The notes: generated by a model from the sequence alone, not told the origin. Shown: positions 16,816-27,222, numbered from the stretch's first letter. The stretch is 64,000 nt of DNA from Rhizobiales bacterium Ga0077537 (GCA_001464955.1 LNEM01000008.1:1-64000); one strand, 5' to 3'. Program-made: numbers and translations.

Positions 16816-18213
16816 ATGACGGCAACCATGCATCGGGCGACGTCGAGGGGCAGCACAGCCCGCGCGATGAAGTTTGCCACCGCGCTCGTCGCCATCGTCG
16901 CGGCGACCGCGCCGCAGCGGGCCAATGCGCAGTATCTCAGCTTCATCCGCGATACCGAGATCGAGCGGCTGCTCGCCGATTACTCGCGACCGATATTTCG
17001 GGCGGCCGGACTCGGCAGCCAGAACATCACGATGCGAATCGTGAAGCACGATTCGTTCAACGCGTTCGTGCTCGATGGCCAGAACGTGTTCGTGCACACC
17101 GGCATGCTGCAGCAATCCGAAACGCCCAACCAGGTCATCGGCGTCATCGCGCACGAGACGGGCCACATCACCGGTGGCCATCTGGCGCAGCTGCGCGACC
17201 GCATCGCGCGGGACCAGACGAAAAGCCTGCTCATCAAGCTGCTCGGTATCGGCCTGATGGTGGCAGGAGGAGGCGGCGGCACCTCGGGGGTCGGTACGGG
17301 CGTGCTCGTCGGCGGCGACGAACTCATCATGCGTTCGCTGCTGTCGGACCGGCGGGCGCAGGAATCGGCTGCCGACCAATCCGGGCTCAGGTTCCTCAAT
17401 GCCACGAAGCAGTCCGGGCAAGGCATGCTGCAGACCTTCGAGCGGTTCGCGCAGCAGGAATACATTTCCGCGTCCGGCGCGAGCCAGGATGCGTTCGCGC
17501 GCAGCCATCCCGTCGCTGCGGCGCGGCTGGCGCAGTTGCGCGAGCGGGTGGCGCAGAGCCCCTATGCGACGGCGAAAGACCAGCCCGAGCTGCAACTCCG
17601 CCATGATCTCATGCGGGCCAAGCTCGCGGGGTACCTCGATCGGCCGCAAGTGGTATTCAACCGGTACCGCGCCAGCGACCAATCGTTGCCGGCGCGCTAT
17701 GCCCGCACGATCGCGACGTTCTTCGGCCGTGGCATCGATGCGGCGCTGCCGGAAGTCGATAAACTCATCAAGGAGCAGCCGCAGAACGCCTACTTCCACG
17801 AACTGCGCGCCGATTTCCTCATGCGCTCGGGCCGGGGACGGGAGGCGATCGGGTCACTGCGGACGGCCCTGCGTCTCGCCGGCGACGCACCGCTCATTGC
17901 CGTGCGGCTGGCGCAGGCGCTCGACGGTGAGAGCGATCCCCAGAACGTGACGGAGTCGATCGGCCTGGTCCGGAAAGCTCTCGTCACCGACAAGAACCCA
18001 CAGGGCTACCGTCTGCTCGCCAGCGGCTACGCCAAGCAGGGCAAAGTGGCGGAAGCGGACCTTTCGATCGCGGAGGCGCATTTTCTCGAGGGGAACATCA
18101 AACAGGCCCAGATTTTCGCCAAGCGCGCACAGCGTGGGCTTCGCGCCGGCTCGCCGGAGGGGCTACGCGCTGGCGATATCGTGAGTTACAAGCCGCCGAA
18201 AGGCACGCTATAG
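16816..18213 (+). CDS. M48-family metalloprotease with TPR tail (BepA-like)
   Basis: The 465-residue exported protein has a signal peptide (AMKFATALVAIVAATAPQRANA), an M48 domain with zinc motif HETGH near residue 114 and a downstream ESAAD glutamate site, and a C-terminal half of TPR-like helices (residues about 280-450). BepA-type proteins act in the periplasm on outer-membrane protein assembly and quality control. The frame could start at 16792, but the ATG at 16816 has the better upstream sequence (GGGGAT). It precedes a DsbA-family gene, so both probably serve envelope protein folding. Confidence 0.88.
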   Translation: MTATMHRATSRGSTARAMKFATALVAIVAATAPQRANAQYLSFIRDTEIERLLADYSRPIFRAAGLGSQNITMRIVKHDSFNAFVLDGQNVFVHTGMLQQSETPNQVIGVIAHETGHITGGHLAQLRDRIARDQTKSLLIKLLGIGLMVAGGGGGTSGVGTGVLVGGDELIMRSLLSDRRAQESAADQSGLRFLNATKQSGQGMLQTFERFAQQEYISASGASQDAFARSHPVAAARLAQLRERVAQSPYATAKDQPELQLRHDLMRAKLAGYLDRPQVVFNRYRASDQSLPARYARTIATFFGRGIDAALPEVDKLIKEQPQNAYFHELRADFLMRSGRGREAIGSLRTALRLAGDAPLIAVRLAQALDGESDPQNVTESIGLVRKALVTDKNPQGYRLLASGYAKQGKVAEADLSIAEAHFLEGNIKQAQIFAKRAQRGLRAGSPEGLRAGDIVSYKPPKGTL

Positions 18214-18257
18214 ACCCGTTCGACAAAGCGCATCGACGCATAGCTGACAGGTTCCAA

Positions 18258-19061
18258 ATGACGCTTCACATCGGCCGGCTCGCCGGCTTCCGTCGCGGCT
18301 TGATCGCGACCCTCGCTGCGGTCGGCTTTTTCGCAGGTGCCTCAACACCGATGGCGCAGGACAAGCCGGCTGCCTTCGACGACACCCAGAAGGCGGCCAT
18401 CGAGACCATCATCAAGGACTATCTGCTGAAGAACCCCGAGGTGATGCTCGAGGTGCAGAGCGCGCTCGAGTCCAAGATGGAGGAGCTTCAGTCCGCCAAA
18501 CTCAAGGCAGCCCTCCAGACCCATGCCGCCGAGCTGTTCCGGCGGGCGGATGCGCCGATGGCCGGCAACCCCAAGGGCGACGTTCCGGTTGTCGAATTCT
18601 TCGATTACAACTGCGGTTACTGCAAGCGCGCCTTCAGCGACGTGGCCAAGCTCATCGAGCAGGACAGCAACGTCAAGGTGATCCTCAAGGAACTGCCGAT
18701 CCTGTCGAAGGGCTCGGAAGAAGCGGCGCGTGTGGCGCTGGCAGCCCGCCTCCAGGACAAGTACTGGCCCGCGCACCGGGCGCTGCTCGCCATCCGCGGC
18801 GAGGTGAACGAGCAGACGGCCCTGAAAGCCGTCGAGAAGATCGGCGGCATCGACATGGCCAAGCTCAAGAAGGACATGGCGTCAGACGCCGTCAGCGGCG
18901 AAATCAACACCGTGCGCCAATTGGCCCAGAGCATGGGCATCCAGGGTACGCCACACTTCCTCGTCGGCGACCGCGCCATCCCCGGTGCTCCCGGCAATCT
19001 GCTCGACCAGCTGAAGGGCCACGTGGCCGACATCCGGAAGTCTGGTTGTAGCGTCTGCTGA
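18258..19061 (+). CDS. DsbA-family thiol:disulfide oxidoreductase
   Basis: The 267-residue protein has a signal peptide ([20 protein letters not shown]), an N-terminal helical region ([19 protein letters not shown]) like that of ScsC-type oligomerising proteins, and a thioredoxin-fold domain with the active site NCGYCKRAF and a cis-Pro loop GTPHFLVG. It probably forms or isomerises disulfides in the periplasm. An unusual extra cysteine pair closes the protein (GCSVC). The gene follows the M48 protease by 44 bases, and two overlapping hairpins follow its stop. Confidence 0.88.
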   Translation: MTLHIGRLAGFRRGLIATLAAVGFFAGASTPMAQDKPAAFDDTQKAAIETIIKDYLLKNPEVMLEVQSALESKMEELQSAKLKAALQTHAAELFRRADAPMAGNPKGDVPVVEFFDYNCGYCKRAFSDVAKLIEQDSNVKVILKELPILSKGSEEAARVALAARLQDKYWPAHRALLAIRGEVNEQTALKAVEKIGGIDMAKLKKDMASDAVSGEINTVRQLAQSMGIQGTPHFLVGDRAIPGAPGNLLDQLKGHVADIRKSGCSVC

Positions 19062-19070
19062 CCTGGATCA

Positions 19071-19120
19071 GGCCCGGCGCGCGAGCTGCCGAACGCCGGG
19101 CCGGCGCCCTTTCGCGCCGG
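19071..19120 (+). terminator. two overlapping hairpins after the dsbA-like gene
   Basis: GGCCCGGCG pairs with CGCCGGGCC (19071-19102), and CCGGCGC pairs with GCGCCGG (19101-19120). The two stems share two bases. They lack a clear T-run; termination is plausible but not certain. Confidence 0.4.
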
Positions 19121-19206
19121 CACGAAAGCTGTTACACCCGTCCAGCTTTGCGCCTGGCTGCCGCTCAATTGGGCACAGTGCGCGCCGCGACGGGAGCCCG
19201 CACGAG

Positions 19207-19680
19207 GTGACGACAGCCAGACCCGTTTACGTGCTCAACGGCCCGAACCTCAACATGCTTGGGCTTCGGGAACCGGAGATCTATGGCCGCGATACGCTCG
19301 GCGACGTGGAGGCCCAGGTGCGCGCGAAAGCTGGCATCCTGGGCCTGACTGTCGAATTCCGACAGTCGAACCATGAAGGCGACCTCGTCACGTGGATCCA
19401 GGAAGCGCGGACGAAGGCGTGCGGCATCCTGCTCAACGCGGGGGCCCTCACCCACACGTCGGTCGCGATCCTCGACGCCCTCAATGCAGCCGAACTGCCG
19501 GCCATCGAGGTGCATCTCTCGAATGTCTTCCGGCGCGAATCGTTCCGGCATCACAGCTACGTCTCGCTCGGCTCGGTGGGGGTCGTGTGCGGCTTCGGAG
19601 TAGACAGCTATCTGCTGGCCCTGGACGGGCTCGCGCGGATCGTGGCGCGCCAGAGCGCCGCCCACAAGGCGACGGCCTGA
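19207..19680 (+). CDS. aroQ: type II 3-dehydroquinate dehydratase
   Basis: The 157-residue protein is full-length for type II dehydroquinases: [19 protein letters not shown] at the start, the [17 protein letters not shown] lid/active-site region, [13 protein letters not shown], and [18 protein letters not shown]. It converts 3-dehydroquinate to 3-dehydroshikimate in the shikimate pathway. The start is a GTG at 19207. accB follows 41 bases later, an aroQ-accB-accC order known from alphaproteobacteria. Confidence 0.97.
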   Translation: MTTARPVYVLNGPNLNMLGLREPEIYGRDTLGDVEAQVRAKAGILGLTVEFRQSNHEGDLVTWIQEARTKACGILLNAGALTHTSVAILDALNAAELPAIEVHLSNVFRRESFRHHSYVSLGSVGVVCGFGVDSYLLALDGLARIVARQSAAHKATA

Positions 19681-19721
19681 CCGGCCGGCGCGCGTCAGAG
19701 AAACATCCTGCGGAACAGAGC

Positions 19722-20210
19722 ATGGCCAAGGACGCGAAAGAAAAGGACGGCATGGAGCGCGCACTCATTCGCGATCTAGCGAAGCTGCTGAACGAGAACG
19801 GCCTGACGGAAATCGAGATCGAGCGGGACGGCCTCAAGGTCCGCGTCGCGCGCCACGCCGCGCCGCAGGCCATCACCGCCACTGTTCCGGCTGCGCCCGT
19901 CGCACCGTCCCGGCCGGCGCCGACGGCCCCGTCGGCTGATGCGGCCCCGGTCGGCGCTGCGGATTTCGCCAATCATCCGGGGTGCGTCAGGTCGCCGATG
20001 GTGGGCACCGCATATCGAGCCCCCGAGCCGGGCGCGGCCACGTTCATCGAGATCGGTGCGCGCGTCTCGCAGGGCCAGACGCTCCTCATCATCGAAGCGA
20101 TGAAGACGATGAACCACATCCCGGCGCCACGCGCGGGCACCGTCACGCAGATCCTCTTCGAGAACGGGCAGCCGGTCGAGTTCAACGAGCCGCTCGTCGT
20201 CATCGAGTAA
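19722..20210 (+). CDS. accB: biotin carboxyl carrier protein of acetyl-CoA carboxylase
   Basis: The 162-residue protein has an N-terminal helical segment ([20 protein letters not shown]), an Ala/Pro-rich linker (about residues 45-85), and a biotinyl domain with the modified lysine in [11 protein letters not shown]. It carries biotin for acetyl-CoA carboxylase, the first step of fatty acid synthesis. The ATG at 19722 fits the family N-terminus; the longer track frame is a shadow of aroQ. accC follows after a 93-base gap. Confidence 0.97.
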   Translation: MAKDAKEKDGMERALIRDLAKLLNENGLTEIEIERDGLKVRVARHAAPQAITATVPAAPVAPSRPAPTAPSADAAPVGAADFANHPGCVRSPMVGTAYRAPEPGAATFIEIGARVSQGQTLLIIEAMKTMNHIPAPRAGTVTQILFENGQPVEFNEPLVVIE

Positions 20211-20303
20211 TCAGGGAGAGGCGATCAGCTGCGAGACCTGGACATGCGGGGCGCCGACGCCACCCCGAACGTCCCGTCGCTCGCGCCTGCTGCCTGACAA
20301 CGC

Positions 20304-21647
20304 ATGTTCGACAAAGTGATGATCGCCAACCGCGGCGAGATTGCCCTGCGGATCCAAAGGGCCTGCAAGGAACTCGGGATCGCGACGGTGGCGGTGCATT
20401 CGACAGCCGACGCCGAGGCGATGCACGTCAAGCTGGCGGACGAGAGCGTCTGCATCGGCCCGCCGCCGGCAGCCGAAAGCTATCTCAACATTCCGAGGCT
20501 GCTGGCGGCCTGCGAGATCACGGGCTGTGACGCCATCCATCCCGGCTATGGGTTCCTTTCGGAGAACGCCCGCTTCGCGGAGATCCTCGAAGAGCACGGC
20601 ATCACATTCATCGGCCCGACGTCCGAGCATATCCGGATCATGGGCGACAAGATCGAGGCGAAGGAGACCGCCAAGCGGCTCGGGATTCCGGTCGTCCCGG
20701 GCTCCGACGGCGCGGTGACGACCGAGGCCCAGGCGGCGCGGGTCGCGAAGTCGATCGGGTTCCCGGTACTCATCAAGGCCGCAGCGGGCGGTGGCGGGCG
20801 CGGCATGAAGGTCGCGCGCACAGCCGACGATCTCGACATGGCGCTCAAGACCGCGCGCTCCGAGGCCAAGGCCGCGTTCGGCGACGACAGCGTCTACATC
20901 GAGAAGTACCTCTCGCATCCCCGACACATCGAGATCCAGGTGTTCGGGGACGGCAAGGGCAACGCCATCCATCTCGGAGAGCGCGACTGCTCGCTGCAGC
21001 GGCGGCACCAGAAAGTCCTCGAGGAGGCGCCATCGCCGGCGCTCAACGAGGAGAGCCGGAACAAGATCGGCATGACCGTCGCGCGGGCCATGCAGAAGCT
21101 CAAATATCGCGGCGCGGGCACCGTCGAGTTCCTCTACGAGGACGGCGAGTTCTACTTCATCGAGATGAACACGCGGCTGCAGGTCGAGCATCCGGTGACC
21201 GAGATGATCACGGGCCTCGATCTCGTGCTCGAGCAGATCCGGATCGCCGCCGGACACCCGCTGTCGCTGACGCAGGAGGAAGTCACCTTCTCCGGGCACG
21301 CCATCGAGTGCCGGATCTGTGCCGAGAACCCGCAAACGTTCCGGCCGTCGCCCGGACGCATCACGTACTGGCACCCGCCGGGTGGGCTCGGCGTCAGGGT
21401 CGATTCTGGCGCCTATCAGGGCTACCGGATCCCGCCCAACTACGACAGCCTGATCGGGAAGCTGATCGTCGCCGGCAAGAACCGCAACGAATGCCTGATG
21501 CGGCTCAAGCGGTGCCTCTCCGAGTTCGTCATCGACGGTATCGAGACGACGATCCCGCTCTTCACCGAACTCGTCCGGCACCCCGACATCGCCAATGGAA
21601 CGTACGACATCCACTGGCTCGAACGGCATCTGGGGCACAAGACCTGA
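20304..21647 (+). CDS. accC: biotin carboxylase subunit of acetyl-CoA carboxylase
   Basis: The 447-residue protein begins [17 protein letters not shown] and contains the ATP-grasp glycine loop ([10 protein letters not shown]), the biotin carboxylase [14 protein letters not shown] motif, and the usual C-terminal domain. It carboxylates the biotin of AccB using ATP and bicarbonate. Length is exact for the family. It lies between accB and aat on the same strand. Confidence 0.98.
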   Translation: MFDKVMIANRGEIALRIQRACKELGIATVAVHSTADAEAMHVKLADESVCIGPPPAAESYLNIPRLLAACEITGCDAIHPGYGFLSENARFAEILEEHGITFIGPTSEHIRIMGDKIEAKETAKRLGIPVVPGSDGAVTTEAQAARVAKSIGFPVLIKAAAGGGGRGMKVARTADDLDMALKTARSEAKAAFGDDSVYIEKYLSHPRHIEIQVFGDGKGNAIHLGERDCSLQRRHQKVLEEAPSPALNEESRNKIGMTVARAMQKLKYRGAGTVEFLYEDGEFYFIEMNTRLQVEHPVTEMITGLDLVLEQIRIAAGHPLSLTQEEVTFSGHAIECRICAENPQTFRPSPGRITYWHPPGGLGVRVDSGAYQGYRIPPNYDSLIGKLIVAGKNRNECLMRLKRCLSEFVIDGIETTIPLFTELVRHPDIANGTYDIHWLERHLGHKT

Positions 21648-21713
21648 ACTCGGATATCTCGAAAAGGGCGGCGAAACAGGCTATACTTCCCCCGATTGAC
21701 GATCAGGGGTGCC

Positions 21714-22388
21714 ATGGCTTCTCGTGACGACGTCGCCATCGAGATCACACCGGACGTGCTGCTCAAGGCCTATGCCTGCGGCATCTTTCCCATGGCCGAA
21801 AGCGCAGACGATCCAGCCCTCTACTGGATTGAGCCGCAGTCGCGCGGCATCCTGCCGCTGGACGGCGTGCACGTGCCGAAGCGGCTTGCGCGCACCATCC
21901 GGTCCGGTGTTTTCGACATGCGCATCGATACCGATTTCCGCGGTGTGATCGAGGGGTGTGCCGCGTCTCGGCCCGGGCGGCGCTCGACGTGGATCAATGG
22001 CCGCATCCGGAGCCTTTACGGCGCGCTCTTTGCGCAAGGACACTGCCACACGGTCGAGACGTGGCGGGACGGCCGACTGGTGGGTGGTCTATACGGCGTG
22101 GCACTCGGCGGCGCGTTCTTCGGCGAGAGCATGTTCTCCACCGAGACGGACGCCAGCAAGGTGGCGCTCGTCTATCTCGTGGCGCGACTGATCGCGGGAG
22201 GGTTTTCGCTCCTCGATACGCAATTCGTCACCGATCACCTCAAGCAGTTCGGCACGATCGAACTCGACCGCGCCGACTTTCATCGCGCCCTCGAGGAGGC
22301 GATCCGTCGGCCCGGCCAGTTCAAGGTCCTCGACCCGTCCGCATCGCCGGACGCCGTGCTCGCCATCATTCGCCATCCGCAGTCCTGA
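21714..22388 (+). CDS. aat: leucyl/phenylalanyl-tRNA-protein transferase
   Basis: The 224-residue protein has the Aat hallmarks: [47 protein letters not shown] and [15 protein letters not shown]. The enzyme adds Leu or Phe to proteins that start with Lys or Arg, marking them for ClpAP. The ATG at 21714 has AGGGG upstream; the track starts six codons earlier. It ends 14 bases before a convergent GMC oxidoreductase. Confidence 0.96.
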   Translation: MASRDDVAIEITPDVLLKAYACGIFPMAESADDPALYWIEPQSRGILPLDGVHVPKRLARTIRSGVFDMRIDTDFRGVIEGCAASRPGRRSTWINGRIRSLYGALFAQGHCHTVETWRDGRLVGGLYGVALGGAFFGESMFSTETDASKVALVYLVARLIAGGFSLLDTQFVTDHLKQFGTIELDRADFHRALEEAIRRPGQFKVLDPSASPDAVLAIIRHPQS

Positions 22389-22402
22389 CGCCGGTTTGTC
22401 CC

Positions 22403-24001
22403 TCAGGCGGCGCGTGCATCCTCGCGGATCATCGAGGCACCCTTCTCGGCGATCATGATGGTCGGGGCGTTCGTGTTCCCCGTCGTCACCTGCGGCATGA
22501 TCGAGGCATCGATCACTCGCAGCCCGGACATGCCGCGCACCCGAAGTCGCGAATCGACGACGGCCATCGGGTCCTCGCCCATGCGGCAGGTACCGACGGG
22601 GTGATAGATCGTAGTGCCGAACCGGCGCACGTAGTCGAGGATCTCATCGGGGGTTCGCACATCCGGTCCGGGGACGATCTCGCCGGCGGAGTGACGGTTG
22701 AACGCCGGCTGCGAGAAGATGCGGCGCGCGATGGCGATGCCGGCCTCGATAACGCGGATATCGGCGGGCGCAGACAGGTAGTTCGGGCGGATGGCGGGTC
22801 GCTCCAGCGGATCGGCGGAGCGCGCCATGATGCTGCCCCGGCTCTCGGGGCGCGCGATCGAGACGGCGACGGTTGCGCCGGGCTCGCGTTCGAGGGCGCC
22901 GAAGACAGCCGGATCGTAGCTCGCAGGCGAGAACAGGAGCTGGAGGTCCGGGCTCGCGAGCCCTTCGCGGCTCCGGCAGAACGCCTGAGCACTCGATACT
23001 CCGAAGGTCAACGCGCCTTTGCCCGTCAGCACCCACTTCGCGATTTCGCCGCCAAGCAGGAGGCCGCGCGAGAGTTCGTTGATGGAGCGCGCGTCCTTCA
23101 CGCGATGGGAGACGCGGGCGACATAGTGGTCGGAGAGGTTCGAGCCGACGCCCGGCAGATCGTGGGCCACGGCAACGCCGATCGATTGCAAGTGAGCCGC
23201 CGGACCGATGCCGGAGACCTGCAGCAGATGCGGGGAGTTCACGGACCCCGACGAGACGATGACCTCGCGGCGCGCCCTGACGTCCATTTCGCGCCCCATC
23301 TGGTCGATGCGGACCCCGATGGCGCGGCGCCCCTCCAGGAGAATGCGCAGCGCGGTGGCGTTAGTCAGAACGCGAAAATTGGAGCGGCTGCGCGCGTTGC
23401 GGAGGAACGTCTGGGCCGTGGAGCCACGGAAGCGGCCGTTGCGCGACATCTGCGAGTAGCCGACGCCTTCGGCGGGCGTGGCGCCGGACAGATCCTTCGC
23501 AAATGGCAGACCGGCTTGCTGGGCCGCCTCGACGAAACGATGGGTAATCGGGAGGATCGTCCGATAATCCTCGATGAGAAGCGGGCCGTCCTTGCCCCGG
23601 TACGCGTCGTCACCCGGCGCATAGCGCTCCATCGCCTTGAAGTGCGGCAGACACTCGTCGTAGGTCCAGCCGCGACAGCCCATCTGGGCCCAGTTGTCGT
23701 AGTCGGCCGGATTGCCGCGCACGAAGAGCATGCCGTTGATCGACGACGAGCCGCCGAGAACGCGGCCGCGCGGCCAGTGAATGGCGCGATTGCCGCTTCC
23801 GGCCTCGGGCTCGGTTTCGTAGTTCCAGTTGACGAGCGGATTCTTCAGGAGCTTCAGGATTCCAGCCGGCACGTGGATCATCGGATGCAGGTCGCGCGGA
23901 CCGGCTTCCAGAAGGATCACACTGGCGCCGTCCGCCGAGAGCCTGTCGGCCAGGACGCAGCCCGCCGAGCCAGCCCCCACGATCACATAGTCCGCTTCCA
24001 T
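22403..24001 (-). CDS. GMC-family FAD oxidoreductase (choline/alcohol dehydrogenase type)
   Basis: The 532-residue protein has the FAD-binding start [19 protein letters not shown], the GMC signature 1 region ([20 protein letters not shown]), signature 2 ([18 protein letters not shown]), and the C-terminal catalytic His region ([18 protein letters not shown], with [16 protein letters not shown]). It probably oxidises an alcohol. Many such genes are labelled betA, but no betaine genes lie near, so I give no symbol. The ATG at 24001 follows GGAGAGAG. Confidence 0.92.
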   Translation of the reverse strand: MEADYVIVGAGSAGCVLADRLSADGASVILLEAGPRDLHPMIHVPAGILKLLKNPLVNWNYETEPEAGSGNRAIHWPRGRVLGGSSSINGMLFVRGNPADYDNWAQMGCRGWTYDECLPHFKAMERYAPGDDAYRGKDGPLLIEDYRTILPITHRFVEAAQQAGLPFAKDLSGATPAEGVGYSQMSRNGRFRGSTAQTFLRNARSRSNFRVLTNATALRILLEGRRAIGVRIDQMGREMDVRARREVIVSSGSVNSPHLLQVSGIGPAAHLQSIGVAVAHDLPGVGSNLSDHYVARVSHRVKDARSINELSRGLLLGGEIAKWVLTGKGALTFGVSSAQAFCRSREGLASPDLQLLFSPASYDPAVFGALEREPGATVAVSIARPESRGSIMARSADPLERPAIRPNYLSAPADIRVIEAGIAIARRIFSQPAFNRHSAGEIVPGPDVRTPDEILDYVRRFGTTIYHPVGTCRMGEDPMAVVDSRLRVRGMSGLRVIDASIMPQVTTGNTNAPTIMIAEKGASMIREDARAA

Positions 24002-24210
24002 CGATCTCTCTCCGCCCATTTCGGCCGGGAGAATAGACATGCGAGCGACCAGAGCAATCGTCTCGCGTGTGGCTGCTTCATGACCGGACCATGGCGCGAG
24101 TCCGTGCGTGCGGTGAACGCCGTTTGAACAGCCGCTTCAGCGCGGGTTCAGGCGTTCGGGACTACGCTCGTTCTCATGATGCACATCGCGGCAGAGGAGT
24201 TCCGAAACCC

Positions 24211-24552
24211 ATGATCAAATTCGCACTTGCCGGCCTTTCGATCGCCTTCGTCACGGCCACCACCGCTGCGGCGCACGACGTTCGCCCGATCGGCCGCGCG
24301 CAAGCCGAGCAACTCTCCGCCATCGAGCAGGGGCACAAGAACGGGCAACTCACGCGACGTGAGTACCGCGACCTCGTCGCCGAGCAGGCGCGCATCGCGG
24401 ATCTCAGGCGGCAGGCCGAGCGCGACGGGCGACTGACGGGACGCGAAGTGCGTTCGATCCGTCATGCCCAGCACGACGCGGCGCACCGCATCGCGGCCGA
24501 GCGCCACGATCGTCAGGTGAACATCTGGCGCCGATGGAAGGCGCGTCACTAG
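24211..24552 (+). CDS. small exported basic protein
   Basis: The 113-residue protein has a clear signal peptide (MIKFALAGLSIAFVTATTAAAHD) and a mature part of charged helices with an internal repeat-like pattern (HKNGQLTRREYRDLVAEQ, then ERDGRLTGREVRSIRHAQ). The ATG at 24211 has AGAGGAG about 12 bases upstream; the track frame starts too early. No family is recognised. A strong terminator hairpin follows, so it is probably a single-gene transcript. The repeated G-x-LT-x-RE element may be a pair of EF-hand-like or simple helix-turn units; this is a guess. Confidence 0.7.
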   Translation: MIKFALAGLSIAFVTATTAAAHDVRPIGRAQAEQLSAIEQGHKNGQLTRREYRDLVAEQARIADLRRQAERDGRLTGREVRSIRHAQHDAAHRIAAERHDRQVNIWRRWKARH

Positions 24553-24961
24553 GCGACGACGACCAGCTCGACGGCGTCCCGCAGGCGCCGGCGAGCCGGG
24601 TGCGGCCAGGGAGGTGTGTCGTGCCCGGCGAAGGGGCCATTCCGAACGGGATGGCCCCTTTTCGCGTGGCGGGACATCGCGTCGCAATACAAGGACCGTC
24701 TACCGGACGCGCCGGGCACGGAATAATATGCGAAAAATGCGTTCTTGCGCCGCAGCATTGCAGCTACCATAGTACTCGGGTTGGGGAAAAGTACTGGGGT
24801 AACACTGCTCGCCATCGCGGCCCGGTTCATGACTTGCCGGGTTACCTGAGAGGTGCGATTGGGGTCGACCCTGCACCGATCGAGGGCAGGCGCGGCGTCA
24901 CGAGTTCGACGTTGATCGGGCAGTCAACTCATGGGCCGAGACGAAACGGGCAAGGCGGGGC
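24553..24961. other. intergenic stretch with terminator, otherwise no supported gene
   Basis: The stretch contains the hairpin at 24631-24663 and then an AT-richer part around 24720-24800 that could hold the promoter of the TPR gene. The open frames here are short or shadows. Confidence 0.4.
24631..24663 (+). terminator. rho-independent terminator after the small exported protein
   Basis: AAGGGGCCAT pairs with ATGGCCCCTT around the loop TCCGAACGGG and is followed by TTTT. This is a textbook intrinsic terminator, 78 bases after the stop. Confidence 0.85.
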
Positions 24962-26269
24962 ATGCATCGCATTATCGCTTCACCGCAAGAGCTGGCGAGC
25001 CGGCGTCGCGAACGTCTCGAAGGCCGGGTCCCTCGCGTCGCCGTGATGCCCTATTTCGTCGTCAGCGACGGCGTGCTGAAGCCGCTGTTCGGCCGCAAGG
25101 TGACCGTCCGGCTGATCGAATTGCTGGCGAGCGTCGACGACCTCCTCGTCATCAATGCCGCAAGTCTGCTCGACACCAGCCCGCGCACGGAACCAAGGGT
25201 CGTCGGGCAGTCTCTCGGCGCTGACTTCGTGTTGAAGGGCCAGATCTGCCGCGCCGATCAGGAGTTGTATTTCAGTCAGTCGCTCCACGACGTCCGCTCC
25301 GGCGAGGTGGCGCTGACACGCACGGTGACGTGCTCGATCGGCCATCTCGAAGATTTCGAGCGAGATGTGCTGTCGCGCGTCGTGGCGACGATCCGATGGC
25401 CGATGCGCGAAGCGACGATCACGCGCCTCCTGCGACGGAGACCGCGAGACGCAACCGCCTACGAGCTCGGCATCCAGGCGCAGCTCGCCATGCATCGGAT
25501 GGACAAGCGGAGCATGGACCGGGCGCGTGGCTACCTCGTCCGTGCGAGCGCGATCGAGCCGACACATGCGGCCGCTTTCGCCTGGCTGGCGCGAAATCAC
25601 TCGATCCGCGTCGGTCAGGGCTGGACGCAGAACCGCGCTGAGGAGCGCCGGATCGCGAGCGATCTCGCCGAGCGGGCGGTGCGCCTCGACGGAGAAAGCG
25701 CGATTGCGCTGGCAACGGCGGGGCATCTGCGGTCCTACCTGCATCGCGACTTCGAAGGTGCCGAGGAGCTCCTCTCTCGGGCCATCGTGGCGTGTCCCAA
25801 CGAGCCACTCGGTTGGCTGATGCTCGGTGCGACGCTCGGCTACACCGGTCGCGGCGAGGAAGGATTGAGGCTGGTTCGCTATGGGATGTCGCTGTCGCCG
25901 GCCGACCGCTTCATGTTCAACTTCCTCTGTTTCGGGGCAATCTGCAGCTATGCGGCGGGCGACCTCGAGGGCGCGCGGGATCTAGCGGCCTCGGCGAGGG
26001 CGCTCAATCCACGCTACTCGACAGCACTGAAAGCCCAGATCGTCAGCCTCGTCGGCCTCGGCGACGTGAAGGAAGCGCGCGCGGTCGCGGCGGACCTGCT
26101 GCAGCTCGAACCCGGCTATCCGGAGGTGGCCGCTGCCACGGTCCCATTCGCGGACCCAGCCGACCGCGAGCTGTTCCTCCTCCGGATGCGGACAGCCGGC
26201 GTCTTCGAGCGACGGCGGCAGCCACGGCCTGTTGCATTGGCGAAGTCGGCTGCACGGGCGCGGCGCTAG
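24962..26269 (+). CDS. TolB-like/TPR protein related to adenylate cyclase C-terminal regions
   Basis: The 435-residue protein begins with a region of alternating strands and helices (RVAVMPYFVVSDGVL ... LGADFVLKGQICR ... LYFSQSLHDVRSGEV). This matches the TolB-like N-terminal part that follows the catalytic domain in many alphaproteobacterial cyclases. TPR-like helices follow from about residue 165 to 400 (AFAWLARNHSI, GWLMLGATLGYTGRGEEGL). No cyclase or DNA-binding domain is present, so it is a stand-alone sensor or scaffold-like form. Its stop overlaps the convergent DUF6065-like stop in a CTAG. Confidence 0.65.
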   Translation: MHRIIASPQELASRRRERLEGRVPRVAVMPYFVVSDGVLKPLFGRKVTVRLIELLASVDDLLVINAASLLDTSPRTEPRVVGQSLGADFVLKGQICRADQELYFSQSLHDVRSGEVALTRTVTCSIGHLEDFERDVLSRVVATIRWPMREATITRLLRRRPRDATAYELGIQAQLAMHRMDKRSMDRARGYLVRASAIEPTHAAAFAWLARNHSIRVGQGWTQNRAEERRIASDLAERAVRLDGESAIALATAGHLRSYLHRDFEGAEELLSRAIVACPNEPLGWLMLGATLGYTGRGEEGLRLVRYGMSLSPADRFMFNFLCFGAICSYAAGDLEGARDLAASARALNPRYSTALKAQIVSLVGLGDVKEARAVAADLLQLEPGYPEVAAATVPFADPADRELFLLRMRTAGVFERRRQPRPVALAKSAARARR

Positions 26270-27066
26270 CTGTCGTCGCGAGGTTCGCTGCTCTTGCGAA
26301 CCATCATCTTGTAAGCGCCTGGTTGTCGGTCGTCGCGCATGCAGCGCCGGGCGACCTTGTCGGCATATCGCTGCCAATCGTCTTCCGTCATGTCCTCGAG
26401 GCATTCCGCGACGTCGAAGCGATCCAGCCGGTCCGCCTCGTAATGCCCCTTGCGCAAGGGCTGCACCTGCATGAACGGGACGTCGTCGTCGAACTCGATG
26501 GGTAGGCCGGTCCGCGTCAGGCGCACGTTGGTGAAAAGCGGGCCGAACCACATGCTGTCGGTCTCGATGATACCTTCCAGAAGCTCGAAGCCGGACGGCC
26601 GCGCCAAGTTGGCGACGGGACGGACGAGCAGGCTCCAGCCATCTGCGGTCGTGGCCATGACGCCTGGCCAGATCTGTACGAGACCCTGCTGGATCGACGC
26701 TGTAAGAAAGGCCGGCGCCGCGCCCTTCAGGTCCGGCGGAGCAACCGAGTCGAACCGCGCCGCGAAGCCGGGATAGTGACACGAACGCAGCGGCTGGAAC
26801 TCGTCCACACCTTCAGCGCGCCAGAAAATCTCATGGCCATCCCAAAGAAGCTGGAAACGGCGCGGCAGGAAGACGTACCAACCGAAACCGGATGCTGCGG
26901 CCACAGGCTCGCAATATCGAATTGCGCGGACCGGCAACGTTCCACCGACCGTGCGATCTGCCCGACGCGGCAGCCGGCCGCCATCGACCAGTTGCACGAA
27001 ACGAACGAGCGACTGACGAGGCTCCGGAGTTTTGGCAGCCGACGGCATTTCCCGAGACAGGGTCAT
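26266..27066 (-). CDS. DUF6065-like protein
   Basis: The 266-residue soluble protein contains blocks I associate with the DUF6065 family: GFGWYVFLPRRFQLLWDG near residue 60, IQIWPGVM-type sequence (VQIWPGVMATTADGWSLLVRPVAN), EGIIETDSMWFGPLFTN and PFMQVQPLRKGHY. No function is established for that family as far as I know. The ATG at 27066 has GGAG upstream; the track extends it further. It lies 172 bases downstream of the repeat-peptide gene on the same strand, separated by a stem-loop. This suggests it handles or modifies that peptide, an inference from position. Family assignment is from memory of motifs. Confidence 0.65.
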   Translation of the reverse strand: MTLSREMPSAAKTPEPRQSLVRFVQLVDGGRLPRRADRTVGGTLPVRAIRYCEPVAAASGFGWYVFLPRRFQLLWDGHEIFWRAEGVDEFQPLRSCHYPGFAARFDSVAPPDLKGAAPAFLTASIQQGLVQIWPGVMATTADGWSLLVRPVANLARPSGFELLEGIIETDSMWFGPLFTNVRLTRTGLPIEFDDDVPFMQVQPLRKGHYEADRLDRFDVAECLEDMTEDDWQRYADKVARRCMRDDRQPGAYKMMVRKSSEPRDDS

Positions 27067-27188
27067 TATCGCGTCTCCACGAAATTTCTTTGAATATAAT
27101 AACTCGATATTCGGCATCGAAGCCGGAGGATCTCGCCCCCCGGACGTCACAGGCGTCCGACGGCTTCGTCCTCGACGCGCATCGACGC

Positions 27189-27222
27189 CTCCCGAGGGCG
27201 GGCAAAAGCCCCCCCTCGGGAG
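27189..27222 (-). terminator. stem-loop between the repeat-peptide gene and the DUF6065-like gene
   Basis: CTCCCGAGGG pairs with CCCTCGGGAG, with further GGC/GCC pairing inside around AAAA. It lies 16 bases after the peptide stop on the minus strand and has no T-run. Such a stem could protect or attenuate the transcript so that more peptide than enzyme is made. Confidence 0.5.

Noticed and set aside
21956-24127. 723-residue plus-strand ORF
   Set aside because: Overlaps aat and the GMC oxidoreductase in other frames and has shadow-like composition.
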